A DNA stretch of 64,000 nt from Chrysopilus asiliformis (taxonomy: Eukaryota; Arthropoda; Insecta; Diptera; Rhagionidae), in NCBI GenBank assembly GCA_964034945.1, contig OZ035962.1, positions 28,782,943 through 28,846,942 of the forward strand, in the 5' to 3' direction. Within the stretch, counting starts at the first letter, position 1. Each line of letters begins with the position of its first letter. Shown here piece by piece: positions 30,690 through 43,965 of the stretch. A program made the position numbers and the translations under genes. The notes beneath the pieces were generated by a model. The model was not told the origin of the DNA, searched no databases, and saw nothing but the letters and a program-made list of their open reading frames with translations.

Positions 30690-33600
30690 TGTGTCTAAAA
30701 ACAATTGATTTCTTTTATTGGGAAATACAGTATTTTTACTGTTGCGAACATTTGATAACAAGTCCTATTTGAGTGGTTTTTGTATAACTCTTGATATTTT
30801 CTGCACATAATTAAAAGTTCCATTTATAAAGTATTTAGAATGACCTAACATGCAAAATAGAATGGTAAATTGGAATTTTAATATAAATTTTCAATAAAAT
30901 GGAATTTCCAACATGAATTATTCGTTCTCTTACAGGTTTATGGTAGTAAACAAAACATTCCTTGGCTAAATGGTAACCCCGTGGTGGAGTAGAAAAGTTT
31001 ATAAATTCGCTGAACTGACATCTTGGAATATTAGGCGCGCACTTTGAATTAAACAGAAAACTAATAAAGTTTTATGTGCGTAGCTGGCATACAATGAATA
31101 TACTTATAGACGCATATATGGAAAACAGTGTAGGAGCATATCTAGTATCTTGTGGTATTTCTTGTACTTTCCAGTAAATAATGAAAAAAAAAATAGGAGA
31201 AAATGGTTTAGGGGCTGTATAAGTGAGCTACAGCCGTCGCATCGGCCGGTGGTTGTGAAGGAGGAATGAACGGAAGACGAGAAATTCAACTAATTCTGGA
31301 AGTCTTCCCCATGTCATCCACTATTAATGCCGAAGGATCTCGATTCCAGTCACGTTTGGAACTTGGCGTACGTGCATGTATTTGGAAATTTAGCGGAGGA
31401 TTTTTTTCCCGTCTTCGTTTTTATGACAAATTATGTTTGGCTCTGTTTACCTTGCCCCTCCGCACCCCAAGATGCCATCGTATCAACATAGAATTTCCAC
31501 AAACTATCGGTACGGTTTGAAGGCAGGAAAGAATAAGGATATTAAGGTTTATAGTTGGTTTGATATCCTGTAAAGGTAGAAAAGTTGCAGGTTTAATTTA
31601 AGAGGCCCAACTAGCGAGGTATCAACAGCATAAATAGGGCGAAATTTAGCCTGACGGGGGATGGTAGTGACAGAAAATTGCCAGGAAATGGGCGATCGCT
31701 AGGTGGCAATGGAGGCTTAGGTCTTAATTATTGCAAAGGATTAAGCGGAGAAGGCAACATTTTTTTTTTTTTTGGTGAGGCTTTCTTTTGAAATGTCTAT
31801 GGGCTGCATGAGAGACGTTCATATTATAGCTAAACAGACAGCTAAAATGGCTTTAATAGATGAAAGTTTTCTTAACGACAATTTATGGTTATCATGTGAG
31901 ATATTTATGATTAATAAAAATTGTTTAATTAACGCAGAAAATGTTACTAATATTCAATGAGTGATTGTCCACATGTCAGTGGGAGGGAAGAGAGTTTGAT
32001 CCATACAAAAATCGCGAAAAAGAGTGGAGGAGGTAAAAAAAGAAAGGGTAACGTATTTTAGTAGGGGTGATCTTGACGGAGGGGTTGGGGCACGGAACAA
32101 GCAAAAAAAAAAAAAATAAGTATGTAGGAATTGTATATTTAACATAGTTCTCAGTTACTTTTATTTTTTAATTTGTCATTATTAAATTATTCGTTAGACA
32201 GTTCGGTTTGGGAAATAAAATATTGCGAATTGAATAATATTAGTTTAATTTCGAGCCATCCTATAAGTATATTGAAGCAGCTCTTTAAAACAAAGATTTG
32301 CGCGCATTGCGTTATTTTAATGAAATGTTAAAGGAATTTCGACGGTATTATCACTGCTTTCGGCTGCTATTCCTTAAAGTTCACACTTTGTATATCTATT
32401 TTACGAAACAATCCCTATTGTGGAGGCCTAAATTTGGAGGCCTAAATTTGGAGGCTGTGGAGGCCTACAGACTAAATTTGTGTGAATGGGCTAGAAAAAA
32501 TTACAATACGTTAAATAAGATTGTGATTATTTTGAGATTCGGAAAAGTCAATATCTTTGATTTCATCGTCATAGTCACTGAATTTCAATATTATTACCAC
32601 TTTTTAAATTTTAGCCTTTTTCGCAAAAAAGTTCTAATAATTGTGATTCAAAATCAGTTCTATTTTCCCATGGATGCAACTTTCCTTCCCATAAAACATC
32701 TTAAGTGTCCCAGAAGTGTAATAGATTATTATTTTCTTCGTATTTCATGTTCTAAAAACAACCCTTAAGCTAAGTTCATATTTTATTTACACTTTTTCTG
32801 TATCACAATCTCCTCGACTTGAGCATAAATTTAACAATTTCCTGTTCTCTACGTCATTTTCCTTCTTTGCATTTCCGAAGACAAAATCAACCCCAATCTT
32901 ATTCTTTTCTCATTCAACGAAGTCTCAAACTATAACCAAGGAATCCCTTACGCTATGACCAAATCATATCTTCATCTCCTTCGTCCTTTTAGATTTTTTT
33001 TCAAGCAAAGATGGATGAGTACCTGGAGTGTCATAAAAGGGAATCTTAAACAAGTTAACGAAATCTCCGGTAATTAATCATAAAAATTTGCACTAGAAAG
33101 TAGATAATGTCAGCAGAAATGGGTTCGGCAATTTTTTCCTAATTTGCATAGCCATTTGTAATCTGAATGTTCAACTACGTGTTTTTATTATCATCCAGTG
33201 TATTTTAATTCCCTTTGAAGTCCCCCGTGAAACGATATCATAAAACACCATCTGAAAGTCGCGGCTTTTCCAATTCACCGAAAAAAAGCGCAGAGTCAGG
33301 GATGGCATCGAAAAGTGAGGGATGAGAAGGAATGAAAAATCAGAAAAGAATAATCGTAAATAAATAAAGAAAAAGCTAAGAGGGTTGAGAATTTCTGGGC
33401 AAAGAAATCAGAACTGAATTTGAAGAAATTTTTCTAAGGTGTTATTTTTTTATTTTAAAATATTCACATAAAAATAATTTTGACTTGTTCGAAGTTTATT
33501 ATTATGGGATTTGGGGTTCCCAAGTAATTTAGTTATTGGTAAAAAGAGAGGTTACCAAAATTTGAGAGGTTTTTGTTAGGATTTGAAGATGCCTGCATTC

Positions 33601-33930
33601 TCACTAAAATTATTTTGTAAAAATTAAAGAAAATCATCGGGATATCGAAAAATCTAACGAATGCGAAAAGATCTAAGGAATAATAAAAAAATATTAAAAA
33701 TTTAGTTTTCTTTTAGGAAAAAACATACCATGGGCAAAAATCGAAGAATCAAAATGCAAAATGTATTCAAAAAATATGCGCGTATTCTGATTAATTTCTT
33801 AAACCCGCGGGTCCCGAATTCCGAATGAAATGAAACAAAAAAATATTCAATGAATGTATTTTTGCATGCCAGATCGAGAGATTTCTCCAATCTTGAGAGA
33901 TTTTCCAACGAAAGGGAACAAGGGCTTTTC
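30690..33930. other. Non-coding stretch
   Basis: No supportable gene. The 156-codon frame at 32298-32768 runs over a small GGAGGCCTAAATTT tandem (32422-32475), has no domain and looks like chance. A T tract lies at 31761-31773. Confidence 0.5.
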
Positions 33931-33936
33931 AGAGAG

Positions 33937-34060
33937 GTGGGGGGAGTAAGCGGAAGGGGTAAAGTCATCTCGAAACTTAGTTTTTGCGCTATGTTACTCT
34001 TTCGCGGGGAAACTACTGAGCCGATTGGCCTGAAATTTGGCATAGATGTCGTAGGATTTT
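33937..34060 (+). repeat. Dispersed repeat, copy 2
   Basis: GGGGGGAGTAAGCGGAAGGG, GTTACTCTTTCGCGGGGAAA and CTACTGAGCCGATTGGCCTG match the block at 29180-29285 closely in order and orientation. Confidence 0.7.
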
Positions 34061-34099
34061 TTACTACGAATTCGAATGTGGATTTTACGTGCAAAAGAT

Positions 34100-34635
34100 A
34101 ATTAATATTTGATATCTTTTTTTAAAAAAGGTTTGATTTGCTGAGAAATACTTTAAAGAAAAGTGGGTGTTTATGACCAGGGCAGTAAATAGGCGCAGCT
34201 ACACAGAGCCCAGTTTCAAAAGTCTCGCAGATACCACTAGAAACGATACTTCATATTTTTTCCAAACAGTAAACCGACCATATCGTAAATCAATCAATTA
34301 TAGAAACTTTCTTTTTAGTTTCAAGAAATGGCCTTTTACGCACAGGCAGATTCCCGTCGGCAATTTTAAGATTCAAACAAAGTATAATTCATATTTAGGT
34401 TTTAAAACGCAGGGCCTCATTTTTCTCAATGCGCGCTTTACATTTTGCTTTAAATTCGGACCTAACAAGAGACAAAACGTGAAGGTTCGCTGCTCTGGCA
34501 ATCAATTTAAGGGTGTATTTGACCTTGGCATGGAAGAAGTTTCACCTGCGGTGCATTTTTTCATGATTGCCTCCTATATACAATTGCCTATTTAAAATTT
34601 TGGCTCTGGAACAATTTTTGTTGCATACCGATGAA
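34100..34635. other. Stretch with a 142-codon unassigned frame
   Basis: A plus frame at 34167-34595 is longer than most chance frames here, but it has no domain, poor start context and no downstream support. I do not call it a gene. Confidence 0.35.
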
Positions 34636-34638
34636 ATA

Positions 34639-34777
34639 ATATAAGGCCCTATCACAGAATCCGATACGAATGGTTCGGATCGTAAACTCAATGTTGTTGT
34701 TAGTGTTTTATACCAACAACAACATTGAGTTCACGATCCGAACCATTCGTATCGGATTCTGTGATAGGCCCTATATA
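34639..34777. mobile_element. Near-perfect 60-bp-arm hairpin MITE
   Basis: The left arm (34645 to about 34701) GGCCCTATCACAGAATCCGA ... is complemented by the right arm (about 34714-34771) with only a few mismatches: A versus G in CGTAAAC/GTTCACG, and one at the tip. The loop is about 12 bases (GTGTTTTATACC). The GGCCCTATCACAG tip resembles that of the Harbinger-like MITE at 29488. The flanks are TAA and TAT, so a TWA duplication is suggested but not exact. Transcribed RNA would form a long hairpin. Confidence 0.8.
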
Positions 34778-34779
34778 TT

Positions 34780-37700
34780 TTTGATCCTTTTTGCTAGATA
34801 AAAAACAAAATTTGCGACAAATCATCTTCTCTGTGATTGGTCTGCCAAAATTTCCGAGCACACGGAAATGCTTTATAAATTTCGTTTAGAAGGTGAGGGG
34901 GCGCCAAATAAAGGTTTTACCTCTTTCTATATTTTCCTATTTACCATATTAACCGAAATAAAAATTTATATATGAAAAATATTTAATATGTACCTACCCA
35001 TTTTTTAAAGTAATTTTCATTTATTTTTGATTAAAATAATGTAGTCATCTAATACTGCAAACACCTACAACAAATTTTCCTGAGAAGTTGTAATTTTAAT
35101 TGAATAAATTAATATTAATTATTTTGGATATTCATCTTAGGAATATATCGCACTCTCTGCCTCTCTTCTTACACCCAAGTCTTGTACGTTTTCTTAAGAA
35201 ATGCTCATATAACCGAAGACGATCTTGAAATAGTGAGGACAATTATTTTATGCAAATCTTAGCGAATTGTACACAATGTCGCTTCCACAGTTAACCTATG
35301 GGGATTCAAAAGTAATTTGTTTTAATCAACTCCTGCATAATTATTCTGAGACTTTGATAAAGTTCACTTCATTAAGTTGACTTTGAGCCAATTTCAATTT
35401 CAAGTACGAAGGTGTGATTCGATTTCGGATGAGATAAAAGAGATTCAAATTCAGGATTTTCAATACTTGAATAATTGACTTTAAATGGTTTTTCTAACGT
35501 AACAAAAAAAAATCAGAAAACTTGTTAAAATAAGGAATAAAAACACAACTTGCGATAATGTTTTACCACCGGGAGGATATGGGTATAATTTGATGTTCTA
35601 AACCAAATCCGATAACATTACGGGATCAAGTGGCCAAGGATTAGGAAAAGTTTTACATCAACATAAGACACATTTTAAATTTTAAAGCTATTCATGAGTT
35701 TCCGTTAACATTATGCACCCCTTCAAGGAAGTGTTTGAAAGACGCAGAAAAAGACAACAAAAACGACTTCATACAAGTGATCCTTGACTATATGACTTTG
35801 AGATTTCGGTGACTACTTCTGTTCTTTTGGAGGGTGTTAAAAGGAAATGAAAACTCGATTTTAATCTTGTAGACAAGCGACATTTCGTTATATAATTTCC
35901 ATCGCACCCGGAGGCAGCTTATCCCATTTTTGAGCTTGTGATACGATTTTAAGCCGATTTCATATCCTTGCATTACTCCTTGACTCCTGCGTCAGGACAT
36001 ACGCTTTATTTAACCTCTTTAAATGCGTTTTTCAACCATTCCCATTGGATACTTGAATTTTTCTGTCGTCTTTTCGCTCGTTTCGGGCATTTATCGCCTC
36101 GTTTCGATCCAGGCGCATTTTTGTGTGATGATTTATAGCATTCATTTCATTCCAGGCATTTAGCTTCAACGAGCTTTATTTTTCATCCCCCGTTATTTTC
36201 ATTGCTTCGGTGTGCAATTTATGCTGTTTTCTGTCCCATGAAAATCATTCCTAGACCAGAAGCAACTCAAAGAAGATGTCCTTTTCGGGATGACATGAGA
36301 TATGCCTTCAGCTATTCTGTTATTCTCACTCCCTTTTGGGCGACTTACATACAAACAAATCGACGGAACGATTAACCCTCTTTATTATGAACACAGAAAA
36401 ACGACAATTCACTTGGGCGTAATCATGATTTACAGCATAAAGGAATTTTTCATTTAGAGCTTCATTCTATTAGGGATATCGCACGGATAAGTGCGAGTAA
36501 GGATTCGTCTATTGAACAGGAGTTATTAGAATTTCTCATAAGCTAGTAAGGGTGGAGTTAAGGCAACCGAGTGGGTTTTTGGTGGAACTGAACTGAATTC
36601 TAATGAAGAGTGATTATTATTCGTTGAAATAAAGTCGATGATTGTAATTAAATTTACCTTCTTTAATCCACTTCTGGTCTTTTAACTGAATCGCACAAAT
36701 CCGCAAACAATTGTTTTATTTAATCCTTTTGATACCTGTTCACACTGCGGGTCGTATGGAATGTAAAACGGCGGAACATTTTGAATATGCATTGGAATTT
36801 AAGGGAAAGTTGGGTCTGTACGAGGAAAGGAAAATTAAAGCTATTGAAATATTAAGTGGGTTATTGCTACAAAATTAATGAAACAAAAAATAATATCTAA
36901 AATTTTTTAAACACTAAAAGCCGCACAACAGCAAGGATCTAGATTCTCTATCATATTGCCCAAAAACAAAAACTTATCAAAAGTAAAAAAAGGATCGAGA
37001 ACGTAAACAGAGAATGAGGTCTGACATTACAGGGTTTTAAAAGCCTTAACTCAGAAATCACTTGACCGATTGAACGCAATTTTAATTTAGTGACTGTCCA
37101 AAAAATCGTATAGAAAAAACGAAGGGAAAGGAGGTCTGCTCTAACACGACGCAAGAGAAAAGTTATATAAAATCATAAGTTAAAATATCAGATTTTTTGA
37201 GCATTTCGGTACGTATATAATGAACCGTTTTGGAGAAAAGAATGGTAATAAAGATTAAAGTTTCGTAATATTTCTACGATCTATACCGCAACTAAAAAAA
37301 TATAATATCATGACTTTTATACCGAATTCGTCCCTTAACACGAACTTCCCTTATATTTATGTACCTTTAAAATTCGGTTATCAAGATTTGCATTTAAAAG
37401 CCAATTTGTTCCCAGTGAATATCGAAAGGGGAACAAACCCCGAATCGAAAGTTCTTCCCTTAATGATGATATACAACACTTTACGTAATCATGTCGAAAG
37501 GATTTCAAAACAAAAGGAAGTCGTTGCATAAAACAAACTGAGGGTGCGAAATTTTCAAGACTCTTCGATTTTGTTTATATTTGTTTTACAAAAAGGTATC
37601 TGCAAAGATTATTTCTAATAAATCCTGAACATTGGAAAATCTTTGAAAATTTTAATGCAATCACTTTGAAATTTAAAGTGATTTCGGTTAATTTAAATTT

Positions 37701-39310
37701 GTTTTTTTTTATGTTGTGGAGAAATCCAATTACTTGGATTAAATTAAAAGTGAAAAAGAATCGAATTGATCCAGAACATGACACGCATTGACTCCTAGGC
37801 AATATTGTTTACAAGTTTACAAGATTCCTACATTAAAAATGCTAATTAGGACTATGCTGATGGTTCAAGCGCTCCTTGCATTTGCCATGGCGGACGAGTG
37901 TCTGGTGTGGAAGTTTGGCGTTGTTTTTGTGAAGGAACCAACGCATAACACGGGAGTGAAAAATCCAGAACTTAATTTGCATACGAAATGGAGGATAACA
38001 TTAACCGCCAATTAGGGAAAGTGTAACACCACGGAACTGGCGGCGCTTTCTGTAGTTTGAAGATGGTTTAGCTTAAGATGCGATGCGATGTGGTGTAAAT
38101 ATTTGCAAAAATAAGAAATAAAAACCGTCGAGATATTTGTGCACTTTGCACATCGTACTCGCCGTGATGATGATGGCTTTTACTTAAAATTTAATGGAAA
38201 TCGATTTGATTGCTTCTTTGTTGTCTTGTCTGTTACATGATCCTTCTTTAAAGTGCGAATGGTGGCGTGTTTCGGGTTGATTGCTTATCTCCCAACAAAA
38301 TGGTTTTTGATATCAGTTATCGAAAAGCGAAAAACCTTAAAGATTTTCGAATTGCCTTTATGGTGTTAAAAAGTGGTGATAAATTGATTATGCAAGGTGA
38401 ATTCTTGATGGGAATTAATATAAAAAATATTGAAAAAATCTCTGAAATTCTATAATTAAAGTTTTGGCTAATATCGAAGACTTGATCGTTTACAAAATAA
38501 AAGGTGCGTGGGAAAAGAGACAGCCATGAATAGATAGAAGAAAGCTAAAAAGAATTTTAAAAGAGCTAAAAAGAACACTCCACTCTGTAGTTGGCTTCCG
38601 TCACAGCGGAACCAGCAAATTTTAGGTCACTGAAATAATTTTGAATACCTTTTTTTTTACATAAAAGCCCTATCACACCTTAGTTGGTTTGGTCTTAAAC
38701 TTAAAATGGTAAATCTTAAAATTGAACTTGAAATGGTGTTTTTTGGAAAGAGAAAGATAAATATATATACTTCTATAGCAGAAAAAAGTAAAAACCAGCA
38801 TGTTATTTATTTTTCATAACTTACCAGTGAAAAACGATTAATTTTTTTTTGAAGTGATCTAACATGACATCACTTTTTAAGTTGTTGACGTTAGTTGGTA
38901 TGAACTTAAGGTGTTTTGCTTTGTTATTAGACAACCAATTTGGGACACTGCATTTATTCGAGTCGAATTTTTGGTGTAGGCCACGTATTTGCCACTATAT
39001 TAGATAATGTGTCTTATATTTTAGTAGGATCCAGTAAGACATTTTTCCACAGACGATTTTTTTTGTTTAGCTTTTATTTCTAATTCATACAATAATTTAG
39101 TTTTTACAAAAAAAGTTTGGTTCTTTGGTAGTAATGTAATTTTTTGTAGAGTTGAAAATTTATTAATTCATTTGCCATTTGGTTTCTTTAATTGAAATTT
39201 AGAAAAATATTTTCTTGAACTAAAGCTATAAGATAAAATATTTTTAAGTGGAAAACACATTAAATATCTGGAAAATGTGTTAAAAGTTTTAGAGAAAATT
39301 TTTCTAGATG
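34780..39310. other. Non-coding stretch
   Basis: No gene that I can support. A plus frame at 37788-38015 contains a hydrophobic segment (TMLMVQALLAFAMADEC) that looks like a signal peptide, but it is short and isolated. At 38670, GCCCTATCACACCTTAGTTG resembles one end of the Harbinger-like MITEs, without a clear partner. Confidence 0.45.
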
Positions 39311-39315
39311 TTTAG

Positions 39316-39622
39316 TACACTCAGAAAAATGGAGGCTAACTCGACGACCTACATACGGCGTAATTGGCCTCGGGCAGGAAAATTTAGCCTATGCGAGGCG
39401 CGCGTTCGCCTGCATGAGGGAAAGTAAAACTTGTGTTGACCTGTGGCCGGAGAAATTCTGAAATTAAGCCACGAGCAGGTGAATTAGGGCATTGGGAGCT
39501 GCACGAGTTGACCTTAGATAGCCATTTCGAGGATGTAATGTCATGTAATGGAAACCTCTGTCAGCCAGCTAGAGGTCAGAGTTAACCTGACAAAAAATTG
39601 ACCTGACATTTTTCTGAGTGTA
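39316..39622. mobile_element. MITE copy A, TACACTCAGAAAAAT ends
   Basis: Perfect 15-bp inverted repeats TACACTCAGAAAAAT (39316-39330 and complement 39608-39622), including a TA likely to be the target duplication of a Tc1/mariner-type transposase. The interior is GC-richer than its surroundings. Its left part (CTCGACGACCTACATACGGC GTAATTGGCCTC) is homologous, in reverse, to the right part of the copy at 47201-47508. Confidence 0.8.
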
Positions 39623-39629
39623 GGTCAAT

Positions 39630-41430
39630 TGATTAGTTTAAAATATCAATAGTCCAATACAATTGATATCCAGTTGTAGGAAAAATTCAAAATAATTAAC
39701 AAATCTGTATTAATTATAACAGAAAAAAAATCCAATGAATTTTCACCAGAAAAATTTGTGTTTGAAAATCAAAAGGTGAAAAAACGGAAGCCGACTCTGC
39801 GTCCTAGTAGAATTTTAAATACAAAATATACAATATTACACACCCTTGCTGGATTGTGAGACAATGTTTCCAGAAATTTTTGTCTTATCCATTGATAGCA
39901 TATTTGATTTAAGATTCTGGTCACGTTGGCTATCAGCTTAAAATCAATACGGTAAGCTCATCAACACGTCCTAAAGAGAAAAAGTTTCTTCACTTTTGCC
40001 ACACATCGGCTGAGCATCAACACCAAAACACCCGAGCAGACAGCAGGGATACCTCGATTTCATCCTGTATTCTGAGACCCATCGTCATTCCAGAGAGTCA
40101 TCTTTAAGTTAAAGTTTTCCTGTAACTTAACCTGGAAAAAGAGGTTTAGAATATCACGGTTCTCATTTCCTGGATTGGAAGTATTTTTTCCCTGCAGCCT
40201 CGAGTCCGTCCAGTGCAGAGCGCCACAGCATAAATACGTTGAAAACGCCAGATATTTCAAGGAAGTAAAGTTTGTCTTCAAAAACTCATGCATCCTATTA
40301 TACCCGAGGGACCCAAAGGCAAAAAAACCAGGTCTCTTGATAAAAGGAGGTACAACATACTGTTACGGAAGATGCTTAGAGTTTTTTTTAGGTAATGCTT
40401 CGATATATTGCGAATACATTCTTCATCAGTCGATATATCGTTAGTATTGGGGATTCTTTGATTTTTTTTGTTGCCTTTACTGCGATACGGAATTATTGAA
40501 AATTGACTTACATATGGTCGGTAAAGACATTGGAAAAATTGTCGATAAGGGAAAAAGAACTCATGTTGTCATCCAATAATTCGTGATTACATGGCAAACA
40601 CGGTCGACAAACAGAAAATCATAGAAAATCGTTGTTGTGCGGTTTTTTCACTGGTTTTTTTCTTGATATTGAGGGAATCGGGATTTCTTTGTAGGGATTC
40701 GGGAGAAGAGGAAGTGCGACAACCATTTCGATGTGAATCATGGGTAATAGAAATATGACAAATGCTAAACAACGTGACTTACTCGAAAAACGTTAATATT
40801 TTTAGAATTTTTCCATTTCTCGTATTGTTTAAGTTGATAAATGTTTTGTTTTATTTAAATTAAAAAATTAAATCGTGTTCGAAACAACTCCCGTTTCCAA
40901 TGCAGCAGCGCCACCGTGTTCTCCTGTCTCGAATTCTTGTCTCAGGTTTTATGACTTCATTAGAAAAACTACGGAGCTAAGATCGATTTCTTTTATGTGA
41001 AATATCGGTAAGATGTGATGACCTTTGAGGTTCATGCGAGTAAGTTTGAAACATGGTTTCACGGAGGTTTTCCAGAGCTCATCCAAGAGCCTTCGATGTG
41101 AAAAACACTGCAGAAAATAACAATACGACGGAAAAAATCTTTATTTACGTTAAAGTGAACTTGGAGATGTATTAAAATCTCATTTCATATGGAATAATTG
41201 CATGAAACCCACCCATTAAATGTGCATCGTGTACATTCATTCGGCTCTCATTCGCACATAAGACTTATAACGCGGAGTACAACAAAAGTACGACGAAATC
41301 TGACTTCAATATACATCCATCTTATGATTCCCTTATGTAAAACCGAGAAGAGCATAATTACAAGCGCAATAAAACCGACAAAGCATGTTGCGATTTGCTA
41401 AATGTGTAAAAACCAGCAACAACGCCATAC
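39630..41430. other. Non-coding stretch
   Basis: No gene that I can support. Frames at 40060-40444 overlap on opposite strands and have no recognised domain. Confidence 0.45.
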
Positions 41431-41436
41431 GGACAG

Positions 41437-41470
41437 TATAAAAACCGAGCCGACAAACCAAGTTTCAGAG
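41437..41470 (+). promoter_or_regulatory. Possible core promoter upstream of the large gene
   Basis: TATAAAAA at 41437-41444 is followed at about +30 by AGTTTCAGAGAGC, a possible initiator. It marks the start of a less AT-rich block (41.4-43.2 kb) that ends in exon 1. If used, it would give a 1.5-kb leader or a spliced leader exon. This is a guess from position and composition. Confidence 0.25.
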
Positions 41471-42969
41471 AGCTAGGAAGCATAAAAATGGACGTGGGCC
41501 ACGATGAGACCACGTTCGAACCCCATCGCTCGACCAGCCGGGGAAAATACCATTTGTTGGGCCTGTAATACTATGTGTTGTGGTGGATCTGGACCTGGAT
41601 TCGAACCTGTGTACGCCTTGCTTGCTTCATTTACCCCGCTTCAACCCCTTGGTTCATCATCCCGAAGGCTCTCGCTCCAGTTCCAGATTGTTCAGATCTA
41701 CCAGATGTTGAATATTCTCCCTATGTTGATGCTTCCCTCTAGGTTGAGAATCGGGCAAAACATGATTACCAACAATAGCAGCTCGGGATCTCCCCCTGTC
41801 TACAGCGTGCCCCAAAACGACGTGCGGGATCAGAAGAGCTATACATTCAGCAGCAGCATCGACACAACCACCACTATTCCAAGCGTTTTGCTGGTGGTAG
41901 GCAGGTAACCAGAAGATAAATAGGTAGAACGGTATGGATCTCCTCTTCTGCTCCATCGACAATTTTATAGCAACACTTCATTCGTTCGGATGCTGGGATT
42001 TGCTCCATTGGACTGATGATGATGGGAATGGATTTTACGACGCAAAGATGTTGATGGAAGGACCATAACACCATCACACCATCATCGGGGATGGTTATGC
42101 TGCGATGCTTGTCTTGTCGTTATGCTGCGATTCTCTCATTTGTACCTGGTCTCATTTTGGTCTGGGTTGTTTGTTGTTTCTCCTATGATTTGCGAATCCC
42201 GCGGTTCTCTCGTCCGGATCCGCTATTCCTTCAACTGATCGACCCTGATGGTCACCTCTCGTCCCCTCATCAATATACCTTTTCGCTCAGCCTCACCGCC
42301 CATATCCATGGACCAAACCAAATCCGACCAGACCAGAATGATGCGATGGACCTGATATGAGATCGCATGGTTGCCGTGTGCCCGTGTGTTGCTGCGATAG
42401 TTTATCGCAAATATCCATGCCGTAAAGAACAACACGCGGACCAACAACGCGTGTGCAGAAACCTCGCATATAAAATAGCTCGCCATATCATCTATATTGC
42501 TTTCTCATATCCATATGGGATAAATCGCATCCGTTCAGTGAAATATTCGCAAATATCATCATCACTCGCATCAGTAATTCGTCTTGGTTGGTTTCATAGT
42601 CCAATCAAAAACCAGCATATGGTGATTTTTTTACGGTTACCGTACGTCGTCATCTCTGGTGTTTGGTGTTAATTTCGATTGAATAAAATTGGTTCCTTTT
42701 TGGCGGTAAAAGAAAACATTGAATATGAAAAATAACGAAATTGAAATTTTTTGGTTGTGGCGGGATTTCAATTTTCCCAAATTCGACTGACCTGAAATCG
42801 TGTTCCTGTGAAGGTGTTTGTATCTGTGGACATCCTTGAGTTATCTGAACCCGTGAATGCGAATAAAGTGATTCCTTGTCATATCAAATAATTCAAATCT
42901 TTTCGGTTAATTCTCGTGTGAGGGGAGCAACATATAGTTGTGTCTAATGAGTAAATTGTGATTGATTTT
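41471..42969 (+). other. GC-richer region upstream of exon 1
   Basis: Base composition is visibly less AT-rich than the surroundings, and CATCATC/GATGATG motifs are common. Several medium frames on both strands (for example 41504-41908 plus and 41657-41962 minus) overlap one another and lack domains. The simplest reading is promoter plus 5' untranslated sequence of the gene that starts at 42970. An in-frame TAA at 42952-42954 shows that the coding region does not extend further upstream without splicing. Confidence 0.4.
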
Positions 42970-43169
42970 ATGATGGACCATCATGGGAGTGGATTCGCCA
43001 CCTCACCGTGGGCAGCCGTTCTCGGCCATCATGCAATGGCGTCCGGGGCCGAGCACCCGGGGTTTGCTGCCGCTGCTGCAGCACATGCGCATAGTGCAGC
43101 AACACATCATCACCATCATCATGGGATGCCAATGGATTTACACGTTCCCCAAGGATTCCCCTACTACAG
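42970..43169 (+). CDS. Exon 1 of a putative transcription factor (His/Ala-rich N-terminus)
   Basis: The tandem ATG at 42970 opens MMDHHGSGFATSPWAAVLGH, then an Ala run (GFAAAAAAHAHSA), a six-His tract and GMPMDLHVPQGFPYYR. The exon ends at CAG|GTAAAA (donor GT at 43170) after two bases of a codon. Ala and His tracts like these are typical of developmental transcription factors. The coding sense continues exactly into short exons at 57062 and 61641. The joined segment around the junctions (PYYR, YREDALCWSDR, KPMDEMGNPTSVNA) is not low-complexity and reads like conserved protein. I suspect a bHLH-PAS factor of the trachealess/NPAS3 type, but no DNA-binding domain lies in the window and this is a weak recollection. 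Confidence 0.75.
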
Positions 43170-43789
43170 GTAAAAAAAGAACCATATAAAAAAGGAAACA
43201 TCCCGAATCGAGCCCTTTCAGCTTATGGTGTTTTCTTTGGGTTTTCCTATTCTAATGTCGTGTCACATTTTATTCCTGGCACACCTTTTGGATAACAAGT
43301 GATGTCCAAAAGGAAGTGAACGACGTGATCTGGAACCAGCAATGCTTCTCAGGGTTCAAAGATGAATTTTCTCTAAGTACATGTTTTGGTTTTTTAGCTT
43401 TGGATTTTTATTTGGGAAAGGTCTTCGTTTTCAGGTTTTTTAAGGAAATAGTCAATTGCCATAGACGATTGTTTGGGGAGATAAATATTAAATGGGAATT
43501 TATTGAAACAAAACGCTGTCTATGGGAATTTATCGAGAATCACCGAGGATACGAAAATCAACAAAGTTTTTTTGTGGAATTGTGCAGATGCCGACGGTAG
43601 TTTAATTTCAGAAAAAAATTGATTTTTAGAAGAGAATCATGAATTTTGTGAAGTATTTAGGGTTTTTTTTTACAAAATATTAGAATGAAAATCTGCAGGT
43701 GTTCTTAATGTTGACTTTTAATATTGACTTTTTGCGAAAAATTGTCAATTTAACTAATTTACGGTTGTCCTCTGTCAAGCGCTTATGCC

Positions 43790-43965
43790 AATCGATTGTT
43801 AAAAAGCATCAGGAGCTGTCCATAAAATACGTCACACAGTCGGGCGAAAAGAAGGATCACAGTTAGTATTTCGGAGGTACTAAACTCCACATAAAAAACT
43901 CGCAAAAATTTTGACGAGGGGTAAAGAGAAGGGAGGGGAGTGTTTCCAAAAGAAAGTTTTCGTGA
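43790..43965 (-). repeat. Fragment of the GTCCATAAAATACGTC repeat
   Basis: AGCTGTCCATAAAATACGTC (43814) matches the terminal sequence of the small element at 59938-60078. The G/A-rich tail resembles that element's interior. The other end is not clear. Confidence 0.5.

Noticed and set aside
32298..32768. 156-codon plus frame as a gene
   Set aside because: It spans a small GGAGGCCTAAATTT tandem, has an AT-driven hydrophobic composition, no domain and no transcription signals.
34167..34595. 142-codon plus frame as a gene
   Set aside because: No recognisable domain, poor start context and a location between repeats. Evidence is insufficient, so it is recorded only as an unassigned stretch.
37788..38015. 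Small secreted protein (hydrophobic stretch TMLMVQALLAFAMA)
   Set aside because: A signal-peptide-like segment is present, but it lies mid-frame in an isolated short frame without supporting signals.
41500..41620. tRNA gene suggested by GTTCGAACCCC and GATTCGAACC text
   Set aside because: No matching A box, acceptor stem or cloverleaf could be laid out around either T-loop-like string.
41504..41962. Overlapping frames upstream of exon 1
   Set aside because: Plus and minus frames overlap in a GC-richer promoter or leader region with no domain. Lower AT content alone lengthens chance frames.
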